The notes under the pieces: model-generated
Database searches by the model: none
What the model saw: only the letters and a program-made list of their open reading frames with translations
What the model was told of the DNA's origin: nothing
Assembly: GCA_964019165.1 (NCBI GenBank)
Contig: OZ025278.1
Location: forward strand, 9,132,028 to 9,196,027
Direction of reading: 5' to 3'
Length of the DNA stretch: 64,000 nucleotides
Source: Mastigias papua
Lineage: Eukaryota > Cnidaria > Scyphozoa > Rhizostomeae > Mastigiidae
Made by a program: the position numbers and the translations under genes
In this document: piece after piece, positions 13,352 through 22,734 of the stretch
Layout of the letters: each line of letters opens with the position of its first letter
Position numbering within the stretch: the first letter of the stretch is position 1

Positions 13352-13858
13352 TCATTGGCTGGGACGCTTTTGTCCACAACTGCTTTTCGATTTAGTTAGT
13401 AATTCAGTATAATTATCAGTGGAAAGAGCTTTAAATAAACAATCTAAGTGTGTCCTAACTGCAGAATCATCATATATAGAATCAATGTCAGGAAGACCTA
13501 TCTCAAGAAAAAGTCTAGATTGTTCCGCCGTTTCCTTGTGATGGACTCCCAGTAGATCACAAACTTGTTTCTGATATTCCTTGTTGATTCCATCGAGTTT
13601 ATTGAGGCATTGAGATCAGAAGAACTTCTGACCACGGAGATCAATGGTGGGTTTCATAGAATGTGAAAATGCAGGACCAGAGGAGGAAGCAAGCGTGTGA
13701 AACTGGTTGACCAACTCTTCATGCTTGGGTTTGTTGGTCTTATGTTTTGTTATATCATGAAGAGGGTTCTTCTGTGCCTTGGTGAGGTCATCAACATGAT
13801 CCTCCAAAGATGGAGTTGTCGATTGGGTATTATGCATTTCAAGGAGGTCAGCCTCCAC
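13352..13858 (-). pseudogene. Unrecognised about 168-codon frame with one internal stop
   Basis: Read on the minus strand, one frame stays open for about 168 codons, apart from a single in-frame TGA near 13614. A good ATG is at 13837-13835 (reading MHNTQSTTPSLEDHVDD). The composition is protein-like: a polar, lysine-rich N-terminal half, then a leucine/aspartate-rich half with KLDGINKEYQKQVCDLLGVH and a conserved-looking FLEIGLPDIDSIYDDSAV. It is in the same orientation as, and about 1.1 kb upstream of, the PLE RT, so it could be an element-borne first ORF. It could equally be a host exon or an unrelated remnant. I do not recognise the family. Confidence 0.4.
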
Positions 13859-16720
13859 TTCTTGTGAATCAGTCTGTTATGATTAATGCAGGGATCGACA
13901 GAGTATGAATGAAATTGCTCAGGATCACAGATATTGTCTACTATGACAAGGAATACATATAGTCTAACGGAATCCCGAGAATCATCTGACGCCAGAAGTG
14001 ATGGTGAGGGAGGGGGGGCAATTACTCCTCCATGCCCCTATCACCATGAATTCTTAAACACTTCAACCTTCTTATTAACACTGAAATGAGCCGGTGAAAA
14101 TCCTTCTGGCACAACACTGGGGACAACAAAATAGTGGATCAAAAAGTGTAACCCAGGGAAAATTTTAGGAGTTACACCATAGTTTAACCATATTTGTTTG
14201 ACATAAAGAAGATTTCCCATGCATCATGCTTGCCACTAGTAATGAGGAAGTTCGATCATTTTGTAACCGCTATTCTATAAAATAGACCGTCAGGTGGAAA
14301 ATGTTCGTCAGGTGGAAAATGTTTTGAAGAGACATCTTTCAATACGATATTAAAGGAATACCGACGAATATCTTTCACCAGAAGTGGATGAAACAAGTGC
14401 CTCCTATACCTCCCCTTGGCCTCGTCACTGATTGGCTCCCTTGCAAAAATTTTATTCTTGTGTGTGGCAATGTATGTGAATGCAAGTAACTTGACTTGAG
14501 AACTTAGTTATTCGTAAGCAATTTACAAAGGAAAAGGAAATGAAGAAAGAAAGGATTCTAGTTAGTTCCTCTTTAACAGTCGGACACTGATTTGTATGTC
14601 CACATCAGCCAACAACTGACTGCCTTACAACAACCTACGTTAAGAAATAATATTCATGCATATTTGTATGAATGGCTCTTAGGATAATTCAGCACAGAGT
14701 GAGACAGCGATGAAAGGCCACTTTAACCTCTATATAATTTCGGCATCATGATCTATAGTAACTGTTCTCTTACATTTTCAGTCTAATAATGATGTCAAAA
14801 AACTAACCCAAAACTTAAAACACGGGACATTGCTTGTGTCTTTAAGGGGTTGGTGTGTGCACTTGTTCGATACTCAATAACATTAGAAGACCTATACGCT
14901 TTGATTAACTAAGCACTGACGGAGGTACCTTGAATTGCCTGATATGAAGGTAAATTATTACCTACGTGAATGCTAAACTGAAATTCAAAAGGAGAATCAC
15001 TACGATACTTTCCTGCCAACACCCGCAGGAGAGAAGTGCAATCTAAAGCGAAATTTGTTCCCAGATGTAAAAGCTATCCATTTTGAAGATTATGAAACGC
15101 TACAATGGTCCATTATTTCATTAGACCATAGAAAAATTCCAGATTGCAGAGTCTTCTTACAACTTTCGTTTCGAAAAAAATTAACACACTAGTTACAAGG
15201 GCTGTTGAGCGTGTGACCCCGGTCATGCTGTCTGATGTTGTCCTCGCTTTGAGCTTAGAACAAAGAACTAAATTGTATTTGCTACGATATGTAAGAAGTG
15301 GTACTCCATCTATGGCCTAAACCTGATGGTGTATACCTCCTCGAAAAGATGTTGGAGAACGACGGTCAAGACAATGAGATACTTGTCTGTCAAACTAAGA
15401 CGGTTAATAAACGTCTTATGTAAGTACCCCCTTTTGCTGCACATTGATTAAATTTCTTTAAAGGGGCTAGCCAGTCAAAAATACACCACGCTAATTTGAT
15501 AGATTTTGCCCCTTCCCTCCAACATTGCTGCAGATTGTCACAAAGCAAAGAAATAGCTTTATGCACCCCAGCATGAAGTAACAAACTGTCATGTCAGGGG
15601 ACCTGGGCATCATTTACAAAATTCTCGTAGCATGCATAGTAACCAAATCACTGGGATCCATTAACGTGCCATTTCAAAACATGGGTGGGCTGAGTAGCGT
15701 GTTTATAGGGCTTTTGGAAATTTTCATTCTTCAGTTAACCTGAAAGTCATTTGATTTCATTTTTGAGAAATAAATAGGAAGAAACTAAGAATAACGAAAC
15801 TTTAAACAAAGATATTCTAGACAACTCTATTAATGAGCTGGTCCTTTGAAGAAGTTGAGCATTTCTTTGCTTTCACTAGCATACTTTGCCTTTTAACAGG
15901 TGTCTTGACCTTCTTTAAAGGTTGGTGGCCGGTAGCGTAAGATGCACGCTATCTAGCAAGGTTGAAATGAAAACAGGACTCAAATAATTCAATTGCCCAG
16001 TTTGCCCGTGCAATCATGCATGTGATAGATTTGAAAAGTATTGTCCTAAGCTACGAAATGACTTGCAAAAGATCAATAGATAATACTAACACGTCATGCA
16101 ATTAGCTTATCTTTACTCTAAATATTAGTAAATCTCATAATGGACAAAGAAATTTACGAATGCGGGGGATGCAGCTAGAAAACAAGTAGTAGTAAATGCA
16201 AATACATCGCAGACACCTTGAAATGCATTGATAGAAAACACTAGCAAAAGGAAAATTATGTTAAGCACACCACACCCTAAACGCGGAATATAGCCCTTTT
16301 TGTCACTTAACACATCGCTTAGGTATAAAGAGATTTGCTAATGACGATCCATTAAGCAACTAACTTAATTTGCCACGTCATACTGGAAATGATTATCCTT
16401 TGCAGCCGATAGCTGCCGACATTGTGACTTTGAATTCATCACACTTTGAAGTTTGACGATAGTCAAGGTCAGATAGCATGTTTTACAATGCCGAATACTG
16501 CAGATAGACTGTAGAACAAAGTGGAATATGCTATGAATACAGTAAGTAGTTCAGCATAGGGCACAAACACAGATTGCTAACATTTCACAGAGTATCCGCA
16601 GTCAAACAGGTTGACATCACTTCTTGGCTTTTCTCAAAATATCTACGGCTTCCCCAGTAAAGTATGGCTCCTGCTCATCCCTGCTTACTGAATACATGTA
16701 TATATGTATGCATGCTTATT
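13859..16720. other. Non-coding DNA, nothing recognised
   Basis: Only short frames. One imperfect hairpin (AGTGATGGTGAGG ... CCCTATCACCAT) lies at about 14000-14055, and the unit GTCAGGTGGAAAATGTT is duplicated in tandem near 14290-14325. Confidence 0.4.
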
Positions 16721-16728
16721 ATGAATAC

Positions 16729-16919
<191 letters not shown>

Positions 16920-16969
16920 TTTTTATATGTATATATGTATATCTACTCTTCTTGAAACAATTTCTTGAA

Positions 16970-17041
16970 CAACTTCTTGAAACAACACAATTTCATTCCA
17001 ACCAGACAAACAAAAGTTAAAAAATCTTCCACGATGTAAAC
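16970..17041 (+). mobile_element. PLE fragment, part 1 (linker to GIY-YIG), left of the Gypsy insertion
   Basis: In the frame that ends GAT GTA AAC, the sequence reads FHSNQTNKS, stop, KIFHDVN. This aligns with the linker before the GIY-YIG domain in the PLE copy at 62500-63655, which reads FKSNQIETSYKILHEVNC. The frame resumes after the Gypsy element at 22056 with C-W-S-I. The fragment is 5'-truncated against the preceding TA/TATG array. Confidence 0.6.
17037..17041. repeat. Target-site duplication TAAAC, left copy
   Basis: TAAAC immediately precedes the left LTR and is repeated immediately after the right LTR (22056-22060). Five bp is typical for Ty3/Gypsy integrases. Confidence 0.9.
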
Positions 17042-17384
17042 TGTTGTGTCTTTAGGTAAAACACACAAATCAAACAAATAGTTTTATTAACTATTTAAAT
17101 ATATTCACAGGCTAGGCTACACTATATAAGAAACACTATGTCCGTACTGCTCACATTCAACAATTAATTATCATCTAGAACGCTACCGTATTTATATACA
17201 TTCAATAGAGAATTCTAGAAGGCTAACGAAAATCGATTACGTCATATGTCACAATTAGATGCTACCACGTTAGTCCCGTAAGTTCTGGTAACTACTTTGG
17301 AATAGAGGGGAATGACCCGTACGCATACTCAGTCTATTTACATAGCAGATTAAGGTTACGTCATTAGTGTCTCTGTCCATAACA
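17042..17384 (-). repeat. Gypsy 3' LTR (left copy)
   Basis: 343 bp, TG...CA ends in either reading. In element orientation it holds a TATA-like TATATAAATA (17189-17198), two TGACGTAA motifs (17237-17244 and 17356-17363) and an AATAAA polyadenylation signal (17083-17088). Confidence 0.95.
17083..17088 (-). terminator. AATAAA polyadenylation signal in the 3' LTR
   Basis: In element sense this lies near the end of the LTR, downstream of the TATA-like box. That is the usual R/U5 order for making the 3' end of genomic RNA. Confidence 0.6.
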
Positions 17385-17396
17385 CCTCCTCACTCA
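17385..17396 (-). other. Polypurine tract overlapping the gag-pol stop codon
   Basis: In element sense the sequence TGAGTGAGGAGG runs directly into the 3' LTR (TGTTATGG...). It serves as the plus-strand primer site. Its first three bases are the TGA stop of gag-pol, so coding sequence and replication signal abut with no 3' untranslated spacer. Confidence 0.8.
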
Positions 17397-20300
17397 AGAT
17401 GAGATTCTCTCTCCAAAAAAGTCAGGCTTCTTCTGGGCTCGCTTGGATCTTCTTGGATTTTCTGGACCATATGAATTTGTCCCAACATTTTCAGACTCTT
17501 GAGTATCTTGCATTTGTGACGTAGCTATCTCTTTATTTGTACCCTTGGCATTATTCAAATCACCTTCCATTTGGCTTTGACTTGTGTTGAAGTCATCCCC
17601 AACACTATTGTCCTCCAAACTAGACCAACGTGGTCTGAGTTGATCAATATGCCTCCTCCAAGTAGGGCCTTTGGGTAGCACACGCACATTGACACTTCTG
17701 GTTCCTAGGACTTTGACAACAGTAGCTGGTACCCATCTTGGCTGTTTATGTTGTCGTGGACTGTAGTACTTTGCATAACAAGGTGAACCAACTACGTACT
17801 TGTATGCAAGTTTCTGTACTGTTTGTAGGCTTTCTTCAGCTTGCTCTTTGGATGCTTTAGCTGCTTGTTTTCCTTGTGCTGCGTGCGCTGGTGATGGTAC
17901 TATAGCATCTAATGTAGTACGGATTTGACGTCCATTCAATAATTCACTTGGTGACAATCCCTGATCAAGTGGAGTTCGTCTATATTGCATTAAAAAGTCC
18001 TGTAAAGCTTCTTTAGGTGGACGCTTTGACTTCTTAACTGATTGCTTGAAGGATTGCACAAGACGCTCTGCAGCTCCATTGGTAGCTGGGTGATATGGTG
18101 CCCCTGTCAGGTGAGTGATTCCTCGTTCTTTACACCATTGTTGGAATTCTTCAGACTTGAATGTTGTAGCATTGTCTGACACGATAGAGTGAGGGTTACC
18201 AAAGTGTGCAAAATCTTCCTCTAATAGACGAATTGTGGCTCTTGTTGACACAGCTGTAGTTGGATGAATTATGGGATACTTTGAATATGCATCCACAACT
18301 ACTAACCAATTTTCACCCATAAAGTTAATTGCATGATCCACATGAACTCGACTCCATGGCTTTTCAGGCAGCATCCATGGATGATTTGCTGGCTTTGATG
18401 GATTGTTCTGGTGCTCAGCACAGGAAGTACATGACTTTGCTACTTTTTCAATATCTGCATTAATGTTGGGCCAATATACTACAGATCTAGCTAACTGTTT
18501 CATTTTCTGCATTCCAAAATGACCCACATGTATTAAGTCCAGAACTCCCATGCGTAACTTTGCAGGTATAACTATACGTGCACCAAGGAAAAGACAACCG
18601 TTTTCAACACATAGTGAATCTGACATCTTCTTAAAGATCTTGATTTCTTCTGAGTCAATCCTCTGAGGCCAACCTTCCTGCACATAGCGCATTACTTGAG
18701 CAATTATAGGGTCGAGCTTCGATTCTTTGACGATCAGACCAGGTGCAGTTGGATTCAACTGTAGACTCACTTGTTTGATTGTCAACACTGTACTCACTTC
18801 TTCCTTCTCTTCCTCCCTATCAAAGGAAATGTCTTCTCCTTGAGGTAGCCTGCTTAGTGCATCTGCATTTCCATGGTCACTTGTTTTCCTATACTCAATG
18901 GTATAGTCATACTGGCTCAGGGTCAATGCCCACCTTGCTAGTCTATTGGCTGCAATGGCTGGAGTACCTTTTGAAGGGCTGAAAAGAGTCAACAACGGCT
19001 TGTGATCAGTCACCAGAATAAATTTCCTGCCAAAAAGAAATTGATGAAATTTCTTCAAGCCAAATATTACTGATAAAGCCTCTTTGTGTACTTGACTATA
19101 TTTCCTCTGAGTTTCAGTCAAAGTCTTTGATGCATTTGCTATAGGGCGTTCACTACCATCAGAATATCTGTGAAACAGTACTGCACCAATTCCTACACTT
19201 GAAGCATCACAGGCAATACCAATAGGGGTTCCTGGGTCAAAGTGTGCCAAGATAGTATCACTGGACAGGACTTCTTTCAAGTCTTGGAAAGCTCTTTGTT
19301 CCCTTCCAGTCCATGACCATGGTTGATCTTTCTTTGTGAGGTCAAACAATGGTGCTGCTCTGGTTGACAGATTAGGGATCCATTTCCCATAAAACTGAAC
19401 TGAACCAAGAAAAGACCTTAACTCATTTACATTTTTCGGAGCAGGCATCTTTATTACTGCTTCTACTTTGTGTCCTTTGCTAACACCTTTACGTGAAAGA
19501 GTGTGTCCCAAATATTCAACTGATGGTTGTGCAAAGGCACACTTCTCCAATTTGCATCGAAGACCTTTGTCTTGTAATCTTTGCAGCAGTGCACGAAGGT
19601 TTTCAAGGTGATCAACAGCATTGCAACCACTAACTAGTATATCATCCAAATATACAGCCACTCCAGTTAGATCTCTTGTGATCTTTTCCATTATCTCTTG
19701 GAAGTATCCTGGAGCTGAACTAATACCAAAAGGTAACCGTTTCTGCAGCAAAACACCTCTGTGTGTACTTAGAGCTAACTTTTTCTGGCTCTCAGGTGAC
19801 AATTTCACTTGATTATAAGCGTCAGCCAGGTCAATCTTGGAGAAGTAATATCCCCCTGATAGACGATGTATTAGCTCATCAGGTAGTGGCATAGGCTGTC
19901 TGTGGGTTTCTAATTGCGGATTCACTGTTACTGAGTAATCCCCACATACCCTTATTTTGGCTTTGTTCTGGCCTGGAAGCAAAACCTTCTTGATTGGCAC
20001 TACTGGAGTTCCATATTCACAGAATGTAGTAGGTTCCCAAACACCTTTCTTGATGCCGGCCTCATATGCCATATTCAGATCTTCCAACATGGCGTATGGT
20101 ACAGTTCTTGGCTTGCAAAATACTGGCTTTGCATCGCTTTTGAACTTAACGTCGAGCTCAAAATCTTTTAAGCAACCAAGCTCTTCTTTAAATAAATCAG
20201 GAAATTCAGCACATACCTTCTTGCAGCTATTTTCCAATATTAGATCTGGAGACATATCCTCCATAACTGCATTGATGCTACTGAGCAGTGGCGTATTGAC

Positions 20301-21635
20301 TAAATCATTTATATCCAACTTCAGGGTGCGCATTGCTTTAAGTCCCAGCAAATTACCAAAGTCTTCCCACACATTAAAATTAATGGTTGCTTTTGTCGGC
20401 GAATTTTCCATCCAAACTTCGGTGGAAAATGTCCCTAATACTGGAATCTTGTTCCTAGTACAGGTCAAATACTCACACAATGGTGGCTCTAAAGTTGGCT
20501 TACCCACTTTTTCCCATATATCTTTGGAACAGAAACTATCTCGGGAACCTGTATCCACATCAAACTTTACCGGCTGATGATTCACTTGCAGTGATACTTG
20601 TAGCTTATCTTCCTCTGATCCTAAGGTTGTGCTAACAGTTTGTGGTAATTTTACCGTAATTGATCCTACTTTTGGGTTAGTCTGTGTTGTTTTAGACCTG
20701 CAGACTGCTGATAAGTGCCCTTTCTTCTTACAGTTGTAGCACTCAGCGTCTCTGAATGAACAGTCTTGGGGCTTGTGACCTGCCCTTCCACATCGGTGAC
20801 ATGCCTTTGTGTCACTCTTGCTGGCACCACCCTTCTTGCTGGATTGTTTCTTCTGGAACTTGCTTTTGACCACTTTATTGACAGGAACTGCACCAATGCC
20901 ATAAGTGGTTTCTTTGGCTGCTTTGGCTGCTTCTTCAGTCTCAGCTGCTATTTCAACTGCTCTGCTAAAAGTGAGTTCATCATCCTTCACTTTGAAAAGG
21001 GCCTTAATGACAGCTTCATTCTTGACAGAGCAAATAAACTTTGTTCTCATGCTCTCATCTTGAGGGTCCTTTATGGCAGTAAAGTCGCAAGTTGCAGCTT
21101 GTTGTCTGATTCTTGCAGCCAACTCTTGAACGGTTTCACCAGGTTTACGGTTCATGTCAGACCAGAATTTATATCTTTCACGGACCACGAAGCGTTTTGG
21201 ATCGAACTGCTCCTCCATCATTTTAATTATCTCGTCCAAACTGAGCTCATTCACATCCTTTGGTGGGTTAAATTGACTGGCTAGTGTACACAACAACTTG
21301 TAGATTGTAGCAGACTGATTCGTCAAAAACACTTGGGACTGTTTTGCATTAGGGATGGAATTAGCACCCACAAAAGTCTTGAATCTAGCCAAGTAATCCT
21401 TCCAAAGTTCAGTAGAAGGCTCAAATGAGACAAAAGTTGGTGAACCCACCTGTGCAAATAGCGATGGCCCTGCTCCGGCAACACCACCAGCCCCCAACTG
21501 AGACGCTAGAAGCTGCATCTCTTCTCGATGTTGCCTTTCTTGTTTTTCCATTAACTGGAGCATTTGCTGTTTCTGGGTTTCGGCTTGCTGTTGAAGTAAA
21601 ACTACCAATTCCGCCAGTTCTGACATTTTAGCCAT
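17394..21635 (-). CDS. Gag-Pol polyprotein, Ty3/Gypsy (1413 aa)
   Basis: Single uninterrupted frame. Gag begins with a Gln/Glu-rich coiled-coil-like stretch (about residues 5-45), then a retrotransposon gag domain. Two CCHC zinc knuckles follow: CHRCGRAGHKPQDC (about 279-292) and CYNCKKKGHLSAVC (about 299-312). The aspartic protease carries DTGS (361-364). Reverse transcriptase carries the catalytic YLDD (662-665). RNase H shows CDASSVGIGAVL (about 829) and TDHKPL (876-881). Integrase has an HHCC zinc domain (H1036, H1039, C1069, C1072) and the catalytic D1100, D1154 and E1190, i.e. a D,D35E triad. A basic C-terminal tail follows. Gag and Pol share one frame with no visible shift site, so processing must rely on the protease. 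Domain order RT-RH-IN is the Gypsy order. Overall it resembles the K02A2.6/Mag-like group, by recognition and not by tree. The start Met lies 78 nt inside the 5' LTR edge. Confidence 0.95.
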   Translation of the reverse strand: MAKMSELAELVVLLQQQAETQKQQMLQLMEKQERQHREEMQLLASQLGAGGVAGAGPSLFAQVGSPTFVSFEPSTELWKDYLARFKTFVGANSIPNAKQSQVFLTNQSATIYKLLCTLASQFNPPKDVNELSLDEIIKMMEEQFDPKRFVVRERYKFWSDMNRKPGETVQELAARIRQQAATCDFTAIKDPQDESMRTKFICSVKNEAVIKALFKVKDDELTFSRAVEIAAETEEAAKAAKETTYGIGAVPVNKVVKSKFQKKQSSKKGGASKSDTKACHRCGRAGHKPQDCSFRDAECYNCKKKGHLSAVCRSKTTQTNPKVGSITVKLPQTVSTTLGSEEDKLQVSLQVNHQPVKFDVDTGSRDSFCSKDIWEKVGKPTLEPPLCEYLTCTRNKIPVLGTFSTEVWMENSPTKATINFNVWEDFGNLLGLKAMRTLKLDINDLVNTPLLSSINAVMEDMSPDLILENSCKKVCAEFPDLFKEELGCLKDFELDVKFKSDAKPVFCKPRTVPYAMLEDLNMAYEAGIKKGVWEPTTFCEYGTPVVPIKKVLLPGQNKAKIRVCGDYSVTVNPQLETHRQPMPLPDELIHRLSGGYYFSKIDLADAYNQVKLSPESQKKLALSTHRGVLLQKRLPFGISSAPGYFQEIMEKITRDLTGVAVYLDDILVSGCNAVDHLENLRALLQRLQDKGLRCKLEKCAFAQPSVEYLGHTLSRKGVSKGHKVEAVIKMPAPKNVNELRSFLGSVQFYGKWIPNLSTRAAPLFDLTKKDQPWSWTGREQRAFQDLKEVLSSDTILAHFDPGTPIGIACDASSVGIGAVLFHRYSDGSERPIANASKTLTETQRKYSQVHKEALSVIFGLKKFHQFLFGRKFILVTDHKPLLTLFSPSKGTPAIAANRLARWALTLSQYDYTIEYRKTSDHGNADALSRLPQGEDISFDREEEKEEVSTVLTIKQVSLQLNPTAPGLIVKESKLDPIIAQVMRYVQEGWPQRIDSEEIKIFKKMSDSLCVENGCLFLGARIVIPAKLRMGVLDLIHVGHFGMQKMKQLARSVVYWPNINADIEKVAKSCTSCAEHQNNPSKPANHPWMLPEKPWSRVHVDHAINFMGENWLVVVDAYSKYPIIHPTTAVSTRATIRLLEEDFAHFGNPHSIVSDNATTFKSEEFQQWCKERGITHLTGAPYHPATNGAAERLVQSFKQSVKKSKRPPKEALQDFLMQYRRTPLDQGLSPSELLNGRQIRTTLDAIVPSPAHAAQGKQAAKASKEQAEESLQTVQKLAYKYVVGSPCYAKYYSPRQHKQPRWVPATVVKVLGTRSVNVRVLPKGPTWRRHIDQLRPRWSSLEDNSVGDDFNTSQSQMEGDLNNAKGTNKEIATSQMQDTQESENVGTNSYGPENPRRSKRAQKKPDFFGERISS

Positions 21636-21690
21636 TCAAGGTTGTCCAGAAGAATGTAGCAGTAACCGTATAAATATCCTGTTAGAATAT

Positions 21691-21706
21691 CCTGTCGACT
21701 GCGCCA
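21691..21706 (-). other. Primer-binding site complementary to a serine tRNA 3' end
   Basis: In element sense TGGCGCAGTCGACAGG begins 6 nt after the 5' LTR. It is complementary to a tRNA ending CCTGTCGACTGCGCCA, which fits animal serine tRNAs (3' end ...CCGACTGCG plus CCA). Serine-tRNA priming is known in several Gypsy groups. Confidence 0.75.
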
Positions 21707-21712
21707 ATAATT

Positions 21713-22055
21713 TGTTGTGTCTTTAGGTAAAACACACAAATCAAACAAATAGTTTTATTAACTATTTAAATATATTCACAGGCTCGGCTACACTATATAA
21801 GAAACACTATGTCCGTACTGCTCACATTCAACAATTAATTATCATCTAGAACGCTACCGTATTTATATACATTCAATAGAGAATTCTAGAAGGCTAACGA
21901 AAATCGATTACGTCATATGTCGCAATTAGATGCTACCACGTTAGTCCCGTAAGTTCTGGTAACTACTTTGGAATAGAGGGGAATGACCCGTACGCATACT
22001 CAGTCTATTTACATAGCAGATTAAGGTTACGTCATTAGTGTCTCTGTCCATAACA
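21713..22055 (-). repeat. Gypsy 5' LTR (right copy), promoter-bearing
   Basis: 343 bp, two substitutions relative to the left LTR. In element sense it carries paired TGACGTAA motifs upstream of the TATA-like box, so this copy should drive transcription toward decreasing coordinates. Confidence 0.95.
21860..21869 (-). promoter_or_regulatory. TATA-like box of the Gypsy 5' LTR
   Basis: TATATAAATA in element sense, downstream of two palindrome-like TGACGTAA sites (ATF/CREB- or C/EBP-like consensus). Position within U3 is appropriate for an RNA polymerase II start. Use is inferred. Confidence 0.55.
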
Positions 22056-22060
22056 TAAAC
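22056..22060. repeat. Target-site duplication TAAAC, right copy
   Basis: Identical to 17037-17041. Removing the element and one copy restores a continuous PLE reading frame across the junction. Confidence 0.9.
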
Positions 22061-22400
22061 TGTTGGAGTATATTGGTCATTTATCTAATGGAATGTACCA
22101 AATGTAGATTACAATACATAGGCAAGTCAGAAATAAAACTAAATATATGCCCCAATAATCACCTTAAAGACTCCACGAAGGCAATCGCCTTACTAGCTTG
22201 TCAACATGTTAGCAGCTCATCTCGTAATTTTAACGAAGATGCAAAATTTGTGACTATTCAACAACTAATAAAGATAGGCTGCGATAAAGAAGAACTCAGA
22301 CAACGCCTGGAAAATAGAGAAGATTTTTGGATTAGGACATTACAAATCTAAAGACCCCAACGCCTAGACTAGAGCAAGGGCTTAATCACCATCTATAACA
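22056..22400 (+). mobile_element. PLE fragment, part 2: GIY-YIG endonuclease domain and C-terminus
   Basis: The plus-strand frame from the TAAAC repeat reads VIYLMECTKCRLQYIGKSE (22076-22132), the GIY-YIG-like core of Penelope-type elements with its CxxC pair. NNH, a conserved CQH...F block and ENREDFWIRTLQ follow. A one-base shift near 22348 leads to LKTPTPRLEQGLNHHL and a stop near 22398, which matches PLE C-termini. In PLEs this nuclease nicks target DNA to prime reverse transcription. The domain is disrupted by the Gypsy element between the codons for N and C of the VNC motif. Together with 16970-17041 it forms one truncated PLE copy. Confidence 0.85.
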
Positions 22401-22734
22401 GAATATTTTTAAATAAAATTAAGTCACCCTTATCTGCCCACGATTACCAATGCGTCAAATTCAATCAATTTTCCTTCAAATTGGGCTTGGGGATCAAATA
22501 GTGAATCATATGATGTTACGTCTTTCTCTGTTACTGTAAATAGTATTTTATCATCTGACATGTAATCCTTTTTGTGCGATATAGATAGATTTATAGTAAG
22601 TGCATTATTCTTATTGCCATGAGGACCATAATCCGTCGGAACTAGTCCGCAAAACAGCAAATTTTTGGAGCAGTGGTCTGGCCCAATGGACGTCTTGTGA
22701 TTCAGAGAGCAAGCGTGCACCATCACCAAGCGAC
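22401..22734. other. Spacer between PLE and RTE copies
   Basis: No family recognised. A 99-codon minus-strand frame (22430-22729) is open but has no motif I can name. Confidence 0.35.

Larger units (their letters stand above)
17042..22055 (-). mobile_element. Complete Ty3/Gypsy LTR retrotransposon
   Basis: 5014-bp element on the minus strand with all expected parts. Two 343-bp LTRs start TG and end CA. A primer-binding site lies just inside the 5' LTR, followed by a single 1413-codon gag-pol frame, a purine tract next to the 3' LTR, and a 5-bp target duplication. The LTRs differ at only two positions (17114 A versus 21785 C; 17251 A versus 21922 G), so the insertion is recent on an evolutionary scale. 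No stop or frameshift interrupts the polyprotein, so the copy may be competent. It has landed inside the GIY-YIG-coding part of a Penelope-like element. Confidence 0.95.

Noticed and set aside
19957..20577. 206-codon plus-strand frame opposite gag-pol
   Set aside because: Antisense shadow of the Gypsy polyprotein. No domain, and the minus frame is fully explained.
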